Made by a program: the position numbers and the translations under genes
Notes under the pieces: model-generated
Told to the model about the DNA's origin: nothing
The model's input: the letters and a program-made list of their open reading frames with translations, nothing else
Databases searched by the model: none
NCBI RefSeq assembly: GCF_918797505.1
Contig: NC_092801.1
Coordinates: 18,967,616 to 19,031,615 of the forward strand
DNA: 64,000 bases
Reading direction: 5' to 3'
Origin: Bemisia tabaci
Taxonomy: Eukaryota; Arthropoda; Insecta; Hemiptera; Aleyrodidae
In this document: positions 1-9,275 of the stretch, piece by piece
Layout: each line of letters begins with the position of its first letter
Position numbering within the stretch: the first letter of the stretch is position 1

Positions 1-269
1 CCAATTGATGCGATTTATCGCGTGCCGTTCTGACATAAAATATGGCGTCCATCGATTCACCTTAAGATAGAAAACTTCAAGCCGGTTCAAACGTTCGACT
101 GTTCGCGATCGAAGATTTCCCTTTCTGTCTGGGGCCGAATTTCGTCGGCTGTTTCCCAAGGAGGTGCAACATCCATCAATGAGTCCTAACTGCGCACTAC
201 CGGTCAATCAAAAGCGCTAATAAGCCGGACTTAAGTGCGGTCGAGACTCGTCCTGAGTATATTTGAGTA

Positions 270-511
270 CACTGGAAAAAAAAAAAAAAAAAAAAAAAAC
301 ACATTGGATCTAGAGTCCAGACTCTTAAAAACGTCGACAAGAAAAAATACTCTTGATTCAATCAGATTTATGCTTGAATCAAAAGGAAATCCGCTCAAAT
401 TAAGAGGCTTGGTTCTTGATGTAAGCTGAAATCTGATTGAATCAAGAGTATTTTTTCTTGTCGATGTTTTTAAGAGTCTGGACTCTAAATCCAATGTGCT
501 TTTTTCCAGTG
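270..511. mobile_element. Hairpin MITE, CACTGG family A (copy 1)
   Basis: The element runs from CACTGGAAAA to TTTTCCAGTG and is close to one continuous inverted repeat, with a long A-run after the left terminus. It is flanked by TA on both sides (268-269 and 512-513). Other copies of the family carry CA, GG or AA duplications, so the target duplication is 2 bp but not restricted to TA. CACTG termini with a 2-bp duplication fit the CACTA/Mirage/Chapaev (CMC) superfamily; that assignment is inference. No transposase is present. Confidence 0.88.
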
Positions 512-513
512 TA

Positions 514-960
514 TGGTGGAAGGACCGACAAAATTTAGCCCCTGCCATCGCGTGCCTCGCATTTTTATTCACAACGGACGAACGTTTCTGAAAACCTGGC
601 AACGAAAAGTTGAATTGTGGCGGGGAGATGCCGCGATTCGGCTCTAAAAATATTACTGATATGCTGAGAAATGCTGGAAGCTCGGAGGTTATTTTCAACG
701 CCGGCCCCGGAACGCGCGCTCGAGACGCACAGTCTCGCAGGGGACGAGCGACGGACCCGGAGCGTGCAAACAACATGCTGATATGTAACGAGCCATCGTG
801 CGTTACGTAACGCGCTGGGGGTGGAAGTGCGTGCGGAGTTACGTGACAGGGCTCGGAAATAGCTCGGGTCGAGCATGGCCCGAAAACTGAAAGAAACAAG
901 CTTTACGAACAGGATGATTCTAGATTCAACCGATTGTTTTCCAAATCATGTAAGCGCCAA
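514..960. other. Unassigned, moderately CpG-rich
   Basis: I see no repeat end, RNA gene or recognisable coding segment here. Open frames up to about 220 codons on the minus strand reach into the neighbouring MITE and show no family motif. Confidence 0.5.
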
Positions 961-1473
961 AATGGAGATGTTGCATGTGTGAGGAATTTGCGATTTGACT
1001 GTTGATTCTTGTGTAAAAGTTCGCGAGAAACACGATGGTGCCACTGGTTTTCTCTGAAATCAACTCCCAAGCTCAAAAAAAGCTCTCAAATTGAGGCCAA
1101 AATGGAGGGGATATCCCACGCTATCCCGAGAGTCCACCTCTACATCAAGACGAACACTCCATGCAAAGATAGGGAGCAAATACATTGACAGGGCTGCCAC
1201 TTTGTTTGGGGACTCCAGAACTGAAAACACGGCAACCCTGCCAATGTATTTGCTCCCTATCTTTGCATGGAGTGGAGAGTTCCTTTTGATGTAGAGGTGG
1301 TCTCTCAGGATAACGTGGGATATTTCCTCCATTTTGGCCTCAACTTGAGAGCTTTTTTTGAGCTTGAGAGTTAATTTCGGAGAAAACCAGTGACACCATC
1401 GTGTTTCCCGCGATTTTTTACATAAGAATCGATAGTCAAATTGCAAATTCCTCACTCATGCAACATCTCCATT
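961..1473. mobile_element. 500-bp hairpin MITE, ATGGAGATG family (copy 1)
   Basis: The segment starts AATGGAGATGTTGCATG and ends with its complement CATGCAACATCTCCATT. The arms pair along almost the whole length, including the inner block GCAAAGATAGGGAGCAAATA and its complement around 1157-1272. Further copies lie at 15631-15957 (5'-truncated) and 54025-54523. I see no clear target duplication and no coding capacity beyond palindromic open frames. Confidence 0.85.
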
Positions 1474-1475
1474 GT

Positions 1476-1633
1476 TGTTAGAAATTTCAGGAAATTATAC
1501 TCGCAATTTAATATACAATATCTAAAAATTTCGAGGGAAATATTCATGACTGTTACCGGAATAAACATTTAATTCGAGACGATTTGAAAACGTCTAAAAG
1601 CTCATACGGTGTTGCTCTTCGGCTTTAGTAAGG
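1476..1633. mobile_element. CTGCCGTG-family MITE, right-half fragment
   Basis: AT-rich interior followed by GCTCATACGGTGTTGCTCTT and a GTAAGG-like end resembles the right terminus of the abundant CTGCCGTG family. No left terminus is visible, so this is a fragment. Confidence 0.5.
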
Positions 1634-1940
1634 ACCAATGGGCCGCGATCTTGCAAGAGCGTGTGCGTCGTAAAACCGTGCTCGATTTCAACCGTTAATG
1701 GCGGAAACACTTGCGCCCTCAAAAAACGCGACGCATTTATTTTCGTTTTTCATGCTCTCTCTACTGAAATAACAAAGACCCCGTCTGAGAGCGAATCTTA
1801 TTAGACTTTGCGACCACTTTCCTCCGTCGTTAGGATTTCAGCTGCGACTCCATGAATCACCCAGTCATAAAAAACATTCGCGTGGCGAAACATGAATTTC
1901 AGAGGTCTGGAAGTCGCGCCGTCTTATTTTTGAACCTACA
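1634..1940. other. Unassigned
   Basis: No repeat terminus, RNA gene or coding signal is recognisable in this mixed-composition stretch. Confidence 0.5.
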
Positions 1941-2193
1941 CTGTCGTTCTACGGAAGAACGCCGTATGAACATTTGAATGTTGCCAGGTCTCTCGTGATG
2001 AAGTGTTTAATTTGAAGGAAATTTGTGAGTGTTTTCCTTGAAGTTATAAGATACTTCAGATTGAATTGCGGATTGTAAAATCCTTTGAGAATTTGAAAGA
2101 AAAATACAACTTAAAATCCTTAAACTTCGTATTATATTAGGCGAAATTTGACAATCCTGAAGGCTCATACGACGTTTTCTTTCAGCACGGCAG
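1941..2193. mobile_element. CTGCCGTG-family MITE (diverged full copy)
   Basis: The left end is a variant of CTGCCGTGCTAAGGAAGAAC followed by GCCGTATG, and the right end is GGCTCATACGACG followed by CAGCACGGCAG. The 253-bp length matches the intact copy at 14759-15011. The interior is AT-rich and diverged while the terminal 45 bp stay recognisable, as in the other copies. Confidence 0.8.
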
Positions 2194-2429
2194 TAACAGC
2201 CGTTACGAGTAAATATTTGTGGACACTTATTGTGGACGTATTTGACCCATAATAAACTTAACCAACCGAGTAGCTCGGTCGTAATATAAAAGTAATGATC
2301 AGATGTAGAGGAGAACTAACAGATTAACGCGCACACAAGGGAACAAATAACTGCTATACAACAGGGATAATTGTCTTTGTCGCATTGAGAACGTGAATGA
2401 TGAAAATCAAACGACATCTTCTTAAAAAA

Positions 2430-2540
2430 GCACCAAGTCAAATACGAGCTTTACGAATGACGGGTTGTGACAATTGTAAAAATAAATCAATCTGGATAAT
2501 TAGATAGGCTGCCTTTTTGGGCCTTGAAAGCTCCATGGCT
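2430..2540. repeat. Dispersed repeat fragment shared with 62985-63100
   Basis: Both sites share a GGTTGTGACAA block, then TCTGGATAA, then GGCTGCC and a CTCCATG or CTTCATG tail in the same order. In both places a CTGCCGTG-family MITE lies just upstream, so they may be parts of one larger diverged repeat. Identity is unknown. Confidence 0.55.
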
Positions 2541-2553
2541 CAATAAGCAACCA

Positions 2554-2731
2554 CACTGGAAAAAAAAAAGTTACGGGCCATATAGACATACCGTCCGTTC
2601 CGGGCTCAGAGGCCGAAAGTTCCGGGTGCTGGAGCTGTAGCTTCGATTGCTCCGGGTGCCACACCCGAAACTTACAGTATGTCTATACAGCTCGTAAGTA
2701 CAGATTCCACGGCCGGAGTTTTTTTTCAGTG
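2554..2731. mobile_element. Hairpin MITE, CACTGG family B
   Basis: Termini are CACTGGAAAAAAAA and TTTTTTTTCAGTG, but the interior differs from family A. It carries TTCCGGGCTCAGAGGCCG and a second arm with CCGGAGTTTT. A reverse-oriented relative lies at 29104-29283. Flanking dinucleotides are CA and TG, so no duplication is evident. Confidence 0.78.
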
Positions 2732-2771
2732 TGCATACGAATTGAAGTTTCCGAGTGTGAGTGGTTCAACC

Positions 2772-3420
2772 TAGAGTACCTGCATACGGGAGAGTATGCC
2801 ATCTCAATCATTTTACTACAGAAAAAGTGTGCCGCTCACTGATTGGTCGGCTACCATGGAGCCCCAAAGTTGGACCAATGTGAACACTGAACAAACCCCA
2901 GCCCCTCCGCTCCCAGTTTGGCGCAATGTAAACAAACAAGATGGCGGAAAAGTTCTACGAAGTTCCAGACGTGATTTTGAGTACGATAGAATTTTTTTTT
3001 AGGTCCAACTTCATAATTGAGTTCGGATCGAACTTTGTGGGTATTTTTACGGGAAATTAACCTTTGATTGTGACTGTCATTCGTTTCCCAGCCGACAATA
3101 CGTGTTCCTGTGGGTCGGGTTTGTTTACATTGGTCCAAATTTGGAGCTCTATGATAACCAAGAACTGATGAACCAATCAGAGAGCGGCACAGAGATGACA
3201 ATGCTCTCCCATATACAGGTACTCTACTTCAATCGACACGGAACACCGAGCTTGGCTTCAATGAGACTTTTTTCTTACATTGGTCCAACTTCGGAGCTCC
3301 ATGATAACCTAGAACTGATGAACCAATCAGAGAGCGGCACAGAGATGGCAAGACTCTCTCGTATACAGGTACTCCACTTCAATCGACACGGAACACCGAG
3401 CTTCGCCTCAAATAAAACTT
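2772..3420. repeat. Foldback repeat with a 150-bp direct duplication
   Basis: A left arm (about 2772-2940) beginning TAGAGTACCTG is the inverse of a 150-bp unit that occurs twice in direct orientation (3121-3270 and 3271-3420). Each unit contains ACATTGGTCCAA, AACCAATCAGAGAGCGGCAC and CAGGTACTC. The unpaired loop holds AAGATGGCGGAAAAG. Open frames on both strands come from the repeat geometry. Confidence 0.75.
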
Positions 3421-4039
3421 TTTTCTCCAAGTTTTTATTTCGGTTCGCATGAGCCGGGTCGTCAGCCGCGCCGCGAAGTCGGCCACGCGGGGACGCGAGG
3501 CGGTTGCATAAGGCCCCGAAGAAGAATAACACTCCTCCGCACGGTGGGGCGGGGGGAGGGGGGGGGGGGGGGTGCGGAACAGCGGCCGGAGGTGCCGACC
3601 GCGGCGGCGAGGCCCAGTAAAAGTGAACTGACACACTTTCAAATATTATATCATTGCGACGACCGAGCGACCGACCGACCGGCGACCGATTCGGAGGCCC
3701 CGGTTCCGCCGGGTAATCGACGTCGGTTACGCGCCCCCGGGGACACGTAATCGGGAGGGTGGGTGTTACGGTCCCGGCTCCCGGTGACGTCGACGTCGGC
3801 GATGACGGTGCGAGTTACGCGGTTTACGCGCCGATCGACGTGGAGTCGAGAGCCTCCAAGATTTATGTCCACTGAGTTCATTTATGCGGGTGCGAATGGT
3901 TCTAATTGCATGGACGAAGATCTGACCTATGAAGATTGTACTCGAGACTCGAAGACCTAAATCGAACAGAAGAAACAACTTTTTGCAGGGTTGTAGGGTA
4001 TAGATTTCCTTGCGTCGATGGATATTCCTATGCGTATTC
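3421..4039. other. CpG- and G-rich stretch with a poly-G run
   Basis: CpG is dense from about 3440 to 3870, with a nearly uninterrupted G-run around 3547-3573. Such a patch could be a promoter or first exon, but I see no start, splice pair or known protein segment. Short open frames here show no family motif. Confidence 0.45.
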
Positions 4040-4727
4040 ATTTGCTTCTTCTTCATCTACTTTTTTCTCTTTTCTCTCATCTCCCTTGTCTACCCCTTCT
4101 TCTTCCTTTCCCTACTATTTTTCTCCTGTCTCTCTCCTTTCTTTTCTTTCTTCAGCTCGTGCTTCCTCCTCTTCTTTCTCTTTTCCTCTTCTCTGACCTC
4201 TTTTTCTTCTTCCTTCTCTCCTCCCTCCTCCTCTTTTTCTTTTTTTCCACGTTTCGATCTTCTCTGATTTATTCCCGTCCTCTCCCTCTTCTTCTTTCCT
4301 TTTTTCGCTTTTAATTCTCTTTTCCCTTCTTCTTTTTTTTCCTCCTGTTGCCTATACTTCCTCATCACCCTCACTTACCCCTACCCCTCGTTCCTCCTTT
4401 CTCTGCTTTTCTTCCTGTTCCTACTCTTACTTTAGGTCGCGAACTTCATCTTCATCTTCGTTGAACTCTGCTTTCTTCCTCGTCTTCTTTCTTCTCTTCC
4501 CTTTTCTCTTCTTACCCCTCTCTCTTCTTACCCCTTTCTCTTCTTACCCCTTTCTCTTCTCCCTCCTCTTCTTCTTTTCGTTCCTTTTTCTTGTATTCTG
4601 GTCTTCCTACTCTCTTTCTTTTCTTTTATCGCTTCTTATTCTTCTATCTCTTCGTCTCCTTGCTCTCTCTTTCCCTTCCTCTTTTCTCTCCCTGCTCTTC
4701 CTCCTCCTCTTTCACTTTGATTTTCCT
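4040..4727 (+). repeat. Long polypyrimidine (CT-rich) tract
   Basis: For almost 700 bp the plus strand is nearly all C and T, in irregular CTT, CCT and TTCTTC words. The three plus-strand open frames and one minus-strand Lys/Glu-rich frame here are products of composition. Tracts of this kind can form triplex structures. Confidence 0.9.
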
Positions 4728-5030
4728 CAAGCAGACATGCGCTTTTACAGATGTTTCAGGAATGGTACTTTCTTATTGCAAAATGCAGTCCAATTGGACT
4801 GTATTTTGAGATTTGGAACTAAAAATTTTGGCCCGGTTTAAAAACAATGTATGTGCCATTAGTTTTCCTATGCACATAAGTGTTTTTCCGCAAGAGCCAG
4901 AATTTATAGTTCCAAATAGCAAAATGCAGTCCAATTATAGGGCATTCAGGACTTTTCGGGGCTGCACGAATATCCTTGAGCGTTCCTACCCAAAATCCGC
5001 CATTTTTCGCCCCATCTTCCCAGTTTCCGC
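4728..5030. repeat. Paired AAAATGCAGTCCAATT motif region
   Basis: The block GCAAAATGCAGTCCAATT occurs at about 4778-4796 and again at about 4920-4937. The first is followed by a partial mirror copy (GGACTGTATTTTG). The same motif occurs at 14551 and forms the ends of the hairpin at 33210-33474, so this is probably debris of that family. Confidence 0.5.
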
Positions 5031-5440
5031 ATTTTCCCGCCACGGCGCCGCGGGCACCCCGCTCGACTATACGATTATCTAGCGGCTCGTGCTCGGCTCG
5101 GCTCGGCGAAGCGAGTTTTCCGGCGACGGAGCTGGGAGCTGTCGCGGTGGGAAAAACGAGTTGCCAGCCAAGCATGAACGGCTTCCTGGACGCCGATGGG
5201 TTCCCCCGTTTCTGGAGCGTTTTTTCTTACCTAACATCCTGCGGCGCCACTGCCACTCCGCCGCGTTACGGACTTCCCGGATGAGGAAGATTTTCGCCGC
5301 GAGAGGGGGCTAAGGGCGGGGGAGCTCGGAAAACGACGTCGACAGGACGAGAACTCGACGATTAGTGGATCAGCCCCGAGACCGGGACTTGACGCAAACG
5401 CGAGCTCGTTGGTCATGTACTTTGGTTAGTGCTTTGCAAT
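5031..5440. other. CpG-rich segment, possible promoter or exon
   Basis: Dense CpG with GGCTCGGCTCGGCGAAGCG and a short open frame at 5174-5284 beginning MNGFLDADGF. The frame is too short to assign and has no visible homology. A regulatory or first-exon role is speculation based on composition only. Confidence 0.3.
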
Positions 5441-5442
5441 CA

Positions 5443-5679
5443 CACTGGAAAAAAAAAAAAACACATTGGATCTGGAGTCCAGACTCTTACAAACATCGAC
5501 AAGAAAAAGTACTCTAGATTCTATCAGAATCTAGCTTAAATCAAGAACCAAGCCTCTTAATTTCAGCGGATTTCGTTTTGAATCAAACAAAAATTCGATT
5601 GAATCAAGAGTATTTTTTCTTGTCAATGTTTTCAAGAGTCTGGACTCTGTATATTTCCAATGTGTTTTTTTTTTCAGTG
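5443..5679. mobile_element. Hairpin MITE, CACTGG family A (copy 2)
   Basis: CACTGGAAAA and TTTTTCAGTG termini enclose the family A interior. The dinucleotide CA flanks both ends (5441-5442 and 5680-5681), showing that the duplication is 2 bp and not confined to TA. Confidence 0.87.
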
Positions 5680-5714
5680 CAAGCTAAAACATTCACTGGA
5701 GGATTGTCTGGACC

Positions 5715-5895
5715 CAGGGTGTCTACTTAAACAGGCTGGCCAAAAATCAGTAATTTTACAGTACTTTTTAGTACATTCCCAAGAAATTCAGTACCTCCTC
5801 AACAGAAAAATTCACCACTTTTTCAATGCCTTCAATTGACGAAATTTGAAAAATTTCGAAAATTTGTAAGTCTCGCTTGAATTGCGACAAAAATG
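5715..5895 (+). mobile_element. CAGGGTGTCTAC family, 3'-truncated copy
   Basis: The left terminus CAGGGTGTCTACT and the following 150 bp match the element at 19636-19943, including AACAGGCTGGCCAAAAATCA and AATTCAGTACCTCCTCAAC. No matching right terminus follows. Confidence 0.75.
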
Positions 5896-6900
5896 GCGTA
5901 GGTAGACGATCATATCATATTTATTTTCAACGAGAAAGTGAAAATACCACTGGCATTAAGGTATTTCGATACTGGAAACACTTTTTCTCGTTTCATTTCA
6001 TAAAAACAGAATTAAAATAGACAGGTATTGCTTAACTTACAGCGATAGCTTTGCTTACGGTCAAGCGTTCAATAACTTTGCATTCTTACCTGAAACAAAA
6101 AGGAAAAAGGTTCATGAGTACAAAAAGTATAATCTTAAAAACGAAGACAAACAGAAAAAAGATTTTAAAAAACTGTTGGTTAAAATCGCGAGTTGGACTT
6201 CGCCGAGTTTGACGTTGCTGACTTCCTCAGAACGTTGGCATCCCTGAGACAGAATAAGGTACCATTCCAACCAATTGGATCGCCCCGTACTCCCTGCGTC
6301 TTCTTTGCCTATCGCATTGTCCATCGATTTCTACAATCAGCCCGATGACACCTTCTTCCAAATTCAAGCTAAGATAAAAAAATATGTAAAAAAATCGTTA
6401 ATTTAGCGAAAAATGGAGGAAATTCCTGACCAATTAGACAGCACAGGTGTCACCCACGACGCGACTCCGCGGCGGATAGTCGCGATTCCATTGTGGATTG
6501 TTCCCGCTCGGGCTCGACGTAAAAAACATGCGAAATCCGAGCTATTTGCCTCCTTAATTTGCTCCTCGGTCCGCTGGGCCGACCGGCGCGATTCGGAAGA
6601 GCCCGGACTATCCGGAACAGGAAACGAGGTATAAATAGCTCCTTTTGTTCTAAAACGGACCTGTTTCTCGCGGGCTCCGCGTCGGTTCCCTCTTGCCAGG
6701 GCCGAAGGCCGCGGATAAAGCTCCCAACGACGTCGATCTATCGATACAGCTTCGATACTTCGCACGCTCTCAAATGGGTGCGACCCATCGAGTTCAATCC
6801 TAGAACATCGATTTTTTTCGCTAACATCTTTCAGGGATTGATCGAGCGAATAGACGGAATCTTGAAGCTTTGTGTTAACAATGTCATGCTGAAATCGTCA
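5896..6900. other. Unassigned 1-kb stretch
   Basis: AT-rich to about 6400, then CpG-richer to about 6780 with open frames of 73-127 codons on both strands. None shows a motif I recognise. No RNA gene seen. Confidence 0.5.
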
Positions 6901-7070
6901 CCTTCCGTCCAAAGTATCACAAGCGCTATGCGACGTTTGTAAATTTCCGCCATTTCATTTTTTTACAGAAAAATCGCACAGATTCGTTGAACAATTTCTC
7001 TACAAAAAATTAAAGGGGCAGCGAAAATTTTTAAACGTCGCATGGCGCTTGTGATACTTCGGTCAGAAGG
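6901..7070. mobile_element. Short MITE with AAGTATCACAAGCGC inverted ends
   Basis: The left end contains AAAGTATCACAAGCGCTATG followed by CGACGTTT. The right end is the inverse, AAACGTCGCATGGCGCTT followed by GTGATACTT. Terminal repeats are about 38 bp and enclose about 95 bp of AT-rich filler. No target duplication is evident. Confidence 0.75.
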
Positions 7071-7178
7071 TTATGAAATGCGCTGTGTAATTTCGACGTG
7101 CGAGGGGCTAGCGCAATAGACTATCACCATTGCGATCCAGATACGCTCCTGGTGGTGCGCGCCTGTTTTTTAACGAGG

Positions 7179-7354
7179 CACTGGAAAAAACACATTGGGT
7201 CTCAGATTTAAGCTTAAACCAAAAGGAAATCCGCTCAAATTAAGAGGCATGGTTCTTGATTTAAGCTAAAATCTGATTGAATCAAGAGTACTTTTTCTTG
7301 TCGATGTTTTTAAGAGCCTGGACTCTACATCCAATGTGTTTTTTTTTTCCAGTG
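7179..7354. mobile_element. Hairpin MITE, CACTGG family A (copy 3, internally deleted)
   Basis: Both termini are intact, but about 60 bp of the left arm after CACATTGGGTCT is missing. GG flanks both ends (7177-7178 and 7355-7356), another non-TA 2-bp duplication. Confidence 0.83.
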
Positions 7355-7359
7355 GGTTG

Positions 7360-7485
7360 CAATTTTTTTTTTCTTGAGGATTTTTGCTTGAATCGGAAGC
7401 CAAGCCTCTTAATCGGATTTCCTTCCGATACTTGCGAAAATCCGATCGAACCAGAAGTATTTTTCCTTCTCAAATGTTTCGAATG
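7360..7485. mobile_element. Derelict CACTGG family A fragment
   Basis: The words CTTGAATCGGAAGCCAAGCC, TCTTAATCGGATTTCC and AAGTATTTTTCCTTCTC match the middle of family A elements. Termini are lost and divergence is high. It lies directly beside the copy at 7179-7354. Confidence 0.5.
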
Positions 7486-7911
7486 AACGAAATCGTGAAA
7501 CGAAATTTCGGGAAGCACTGGCAGCGCTGCGCGCGGTCTCGCGAAAATCGTCGTTCGCGAAACGAAACGAGCCGGCTCGCGGAAGAGACGGCCGCGTCTC
7601 GCGGGTAAATTGGCGTAATTAATTTTTAATTGTGGTGAGCCCCAGATTTGAATCGGGCAGACGTCGCGATGGCGACGGCGACAACGATGATGGCTCGAGT
7701 CGTGGTCAACCCCCCCCCCCCCTCTTCCCCTAGCCCTAGCCCGCGCCCGGCTCAATTTACGCCTGATGACGCTTGACCGTAAGTTCAAGAGCGAGCGAGC
7801 TTCGTCCGAGTGTCCAGTCGTCGTCATTCCCGTTGTTGCCGAAATCGTGGTTCTTTCCGGAAAAAAAAGAAAAAGAAAATGGGGGAAAAAATCCCTGTGA
7901 TCGCTTATGCT
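7486..7911. other. CpG-rich unassigned stretch with a poly-C run
   Basis: Dense CGCG words, a C-run near 7711-7720 and an A-rich stretch at 7861-7880. No gene or repeat end is recognised; open frames in this interval have no family features. Confidence 0.45.
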
Positions 7912-7965
7912 GCCTGGAGTCCCTTTATACTGAGAGTCAAGACAACACCCCCTCATGGAGTCACG
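7912..7965 (+). mobile_element. hAT-type MITE (TAGAGTCCC family), left-end fragment
   Basis: GGAGTCCCTTTATACTGAGA followed by GTCAAGACAACACCCC and CTCATGGAGTCAC matches the left end of the elements at 58551 and 63550. The match stops where the minisatellite at 7963 begins. Confidence 0.75.
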
Positions 7966-8475
7966 CATTGCGCCAAACACGCACTGCGGATTAATCGCGC
8001 CAATAATTGCGCCAAACTTACTGCGATCAGCTTGAAAATTGTATTAGCGCCTATAAGACTGTAAGAATACTTTACGCATTGCGCCAAACACGCACTGTGG
8101 ATTAATCGCGCCAATAATCGCGCTAAACTTAGTGCGATCACCTTGAAACGCATTGGCGCCTACAAGACTGCAGAAATACTTCACGCATTGCGCCAAACAC
8201 GCACTGCGGATTAATCGCACCAATAATCGCGCTAAACTTAGTACGATCACCTTGAAACGCATTAGCGCCTACAAGACTGTAGGAATACTTCACGCATTGT
8301 GCTAAACACGCACTGCGGATTAATCGCACCAATAATAATTGCGTCAAACTTAGTGCGATCACCTTGAAACGCATTAGCGCCTACACGACTGAAGGAATAC
8401 TTTACGCATTGCGCCAAACACGCACTGCCGATTAATCGCGCTAAACTTAGTGCGATCACCTTGAAACGCATTAGT
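7963..8475. repeat. Minisatellite, ~110-bp unit x 4.7
   Basis: ACGCATTGCGCCAAACACGC recurs at 7963, 8074, 8183, 8292 and 8404, giving unit lengths of 109-112 bp. Units also share GATTAATCGCGCCAATAAT and CACCTTGAAACGCATTAGCG. Recurrent minus-strand open frames of 66-117 codons are products of the array. Confidence 0.92.
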
Positions 8476-8620
8476 ATTTTAGATTGTATTGCAAACAAAT
8501 TTTTTTGAGAAATTGGAGGAAAAATATTCACAATTTTCTCGGAAAATACGTTTCTTATCGAAGAAAATATGGCAACGTCTGAAGGCTCATACGGCATTCT
8601 TCCTTTGAACGGCATTTTGA
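8476..8620. mobile_element. CTGCCGTG-family MITE, right-half fragment
   Basis: AAAAATATTCACAATTTTCT and ATGGCAACGTCTGAAGGCTC then ATACGGCATTCTTCC are the right half of the family. The left half is missing and the minisatellite abuts it. Confidence 0.7.
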
Positions 8621-9275
8621 GGATCTCCTTAAAAAGCGACCCTAAACCATATGAGGATAACCATAATCAGATTTAACTCGACTAAAGTGCCTGTAAATAC
8701 TCATGGTTTTTCAAATTTTGCGATCAGGAATATGACTAATTACTGAGCGATTAGCTTAAAATTTGTCTGCGGTTTTCTGGTGACTGATGATCAACATTTG
8801 ACCTGCAGCTGTTTTGACAGGTCTGTCTCAGACTATGTCCCGGAGGCAGATACATTCAGACTCAAAAACGGAGAGTAACAGGCCAAAAACTCGAGCTAAT
8901 CTATACACCTCGTTGTAACGACACTGACACTGACAATGAGACTAGTTATTATTAGGTTATTATTTGTCGCGGGTTGGTTACATAAGGTTCCGTAAGGCTC
9001 GGTTAAAAACAACACTCGAAGTAATGCGAGTAAGGATTGATATTGAATTATGTAATGTTGATTTTTTTGGATGGAGCTTCTCAAAAATCTTCTATTTCAC
9101 CGATTGTCTGATTAAGATACTCAACGCTTACAAGTAAAGAGTGACAAGAAAAGGTTCAAATTTTGAAAGGTTTCAGATCCACGGTTACAGCGTATTTTTG
9201 TGACTTCTTTCCTATTTCATTTCTGTGTTATTTTAAGTCTGGAATTGTCGGACGATTGAATTAGGAAAATTTCTA
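8621..9275. other. Unassigned
   Basis: AT-rich sequence with no recognisable repeat termini, RNA gene or coding homology. Confidence 0.5.

Noticed and set aside
231..899. 222-codon minus-strand open frame
   Set aside because: It reads through the CACTGG MITE and a CpG-rich patch with no protein features. The MITE part repeats the family peptide found at many sites.
4010..4374. Overlapping Phe/Ser/Leu-rich and Lys/Glu-rich frames
   Set aside because: They are translations of the polypyrimidine tract in different frames, not genes.
7953..8615. Repeated minus-strand peptides that look like a repeat protein
   Set aside because: They arise from the 110-bp minisatellite; the period is not a multiple of three and frames change between units.
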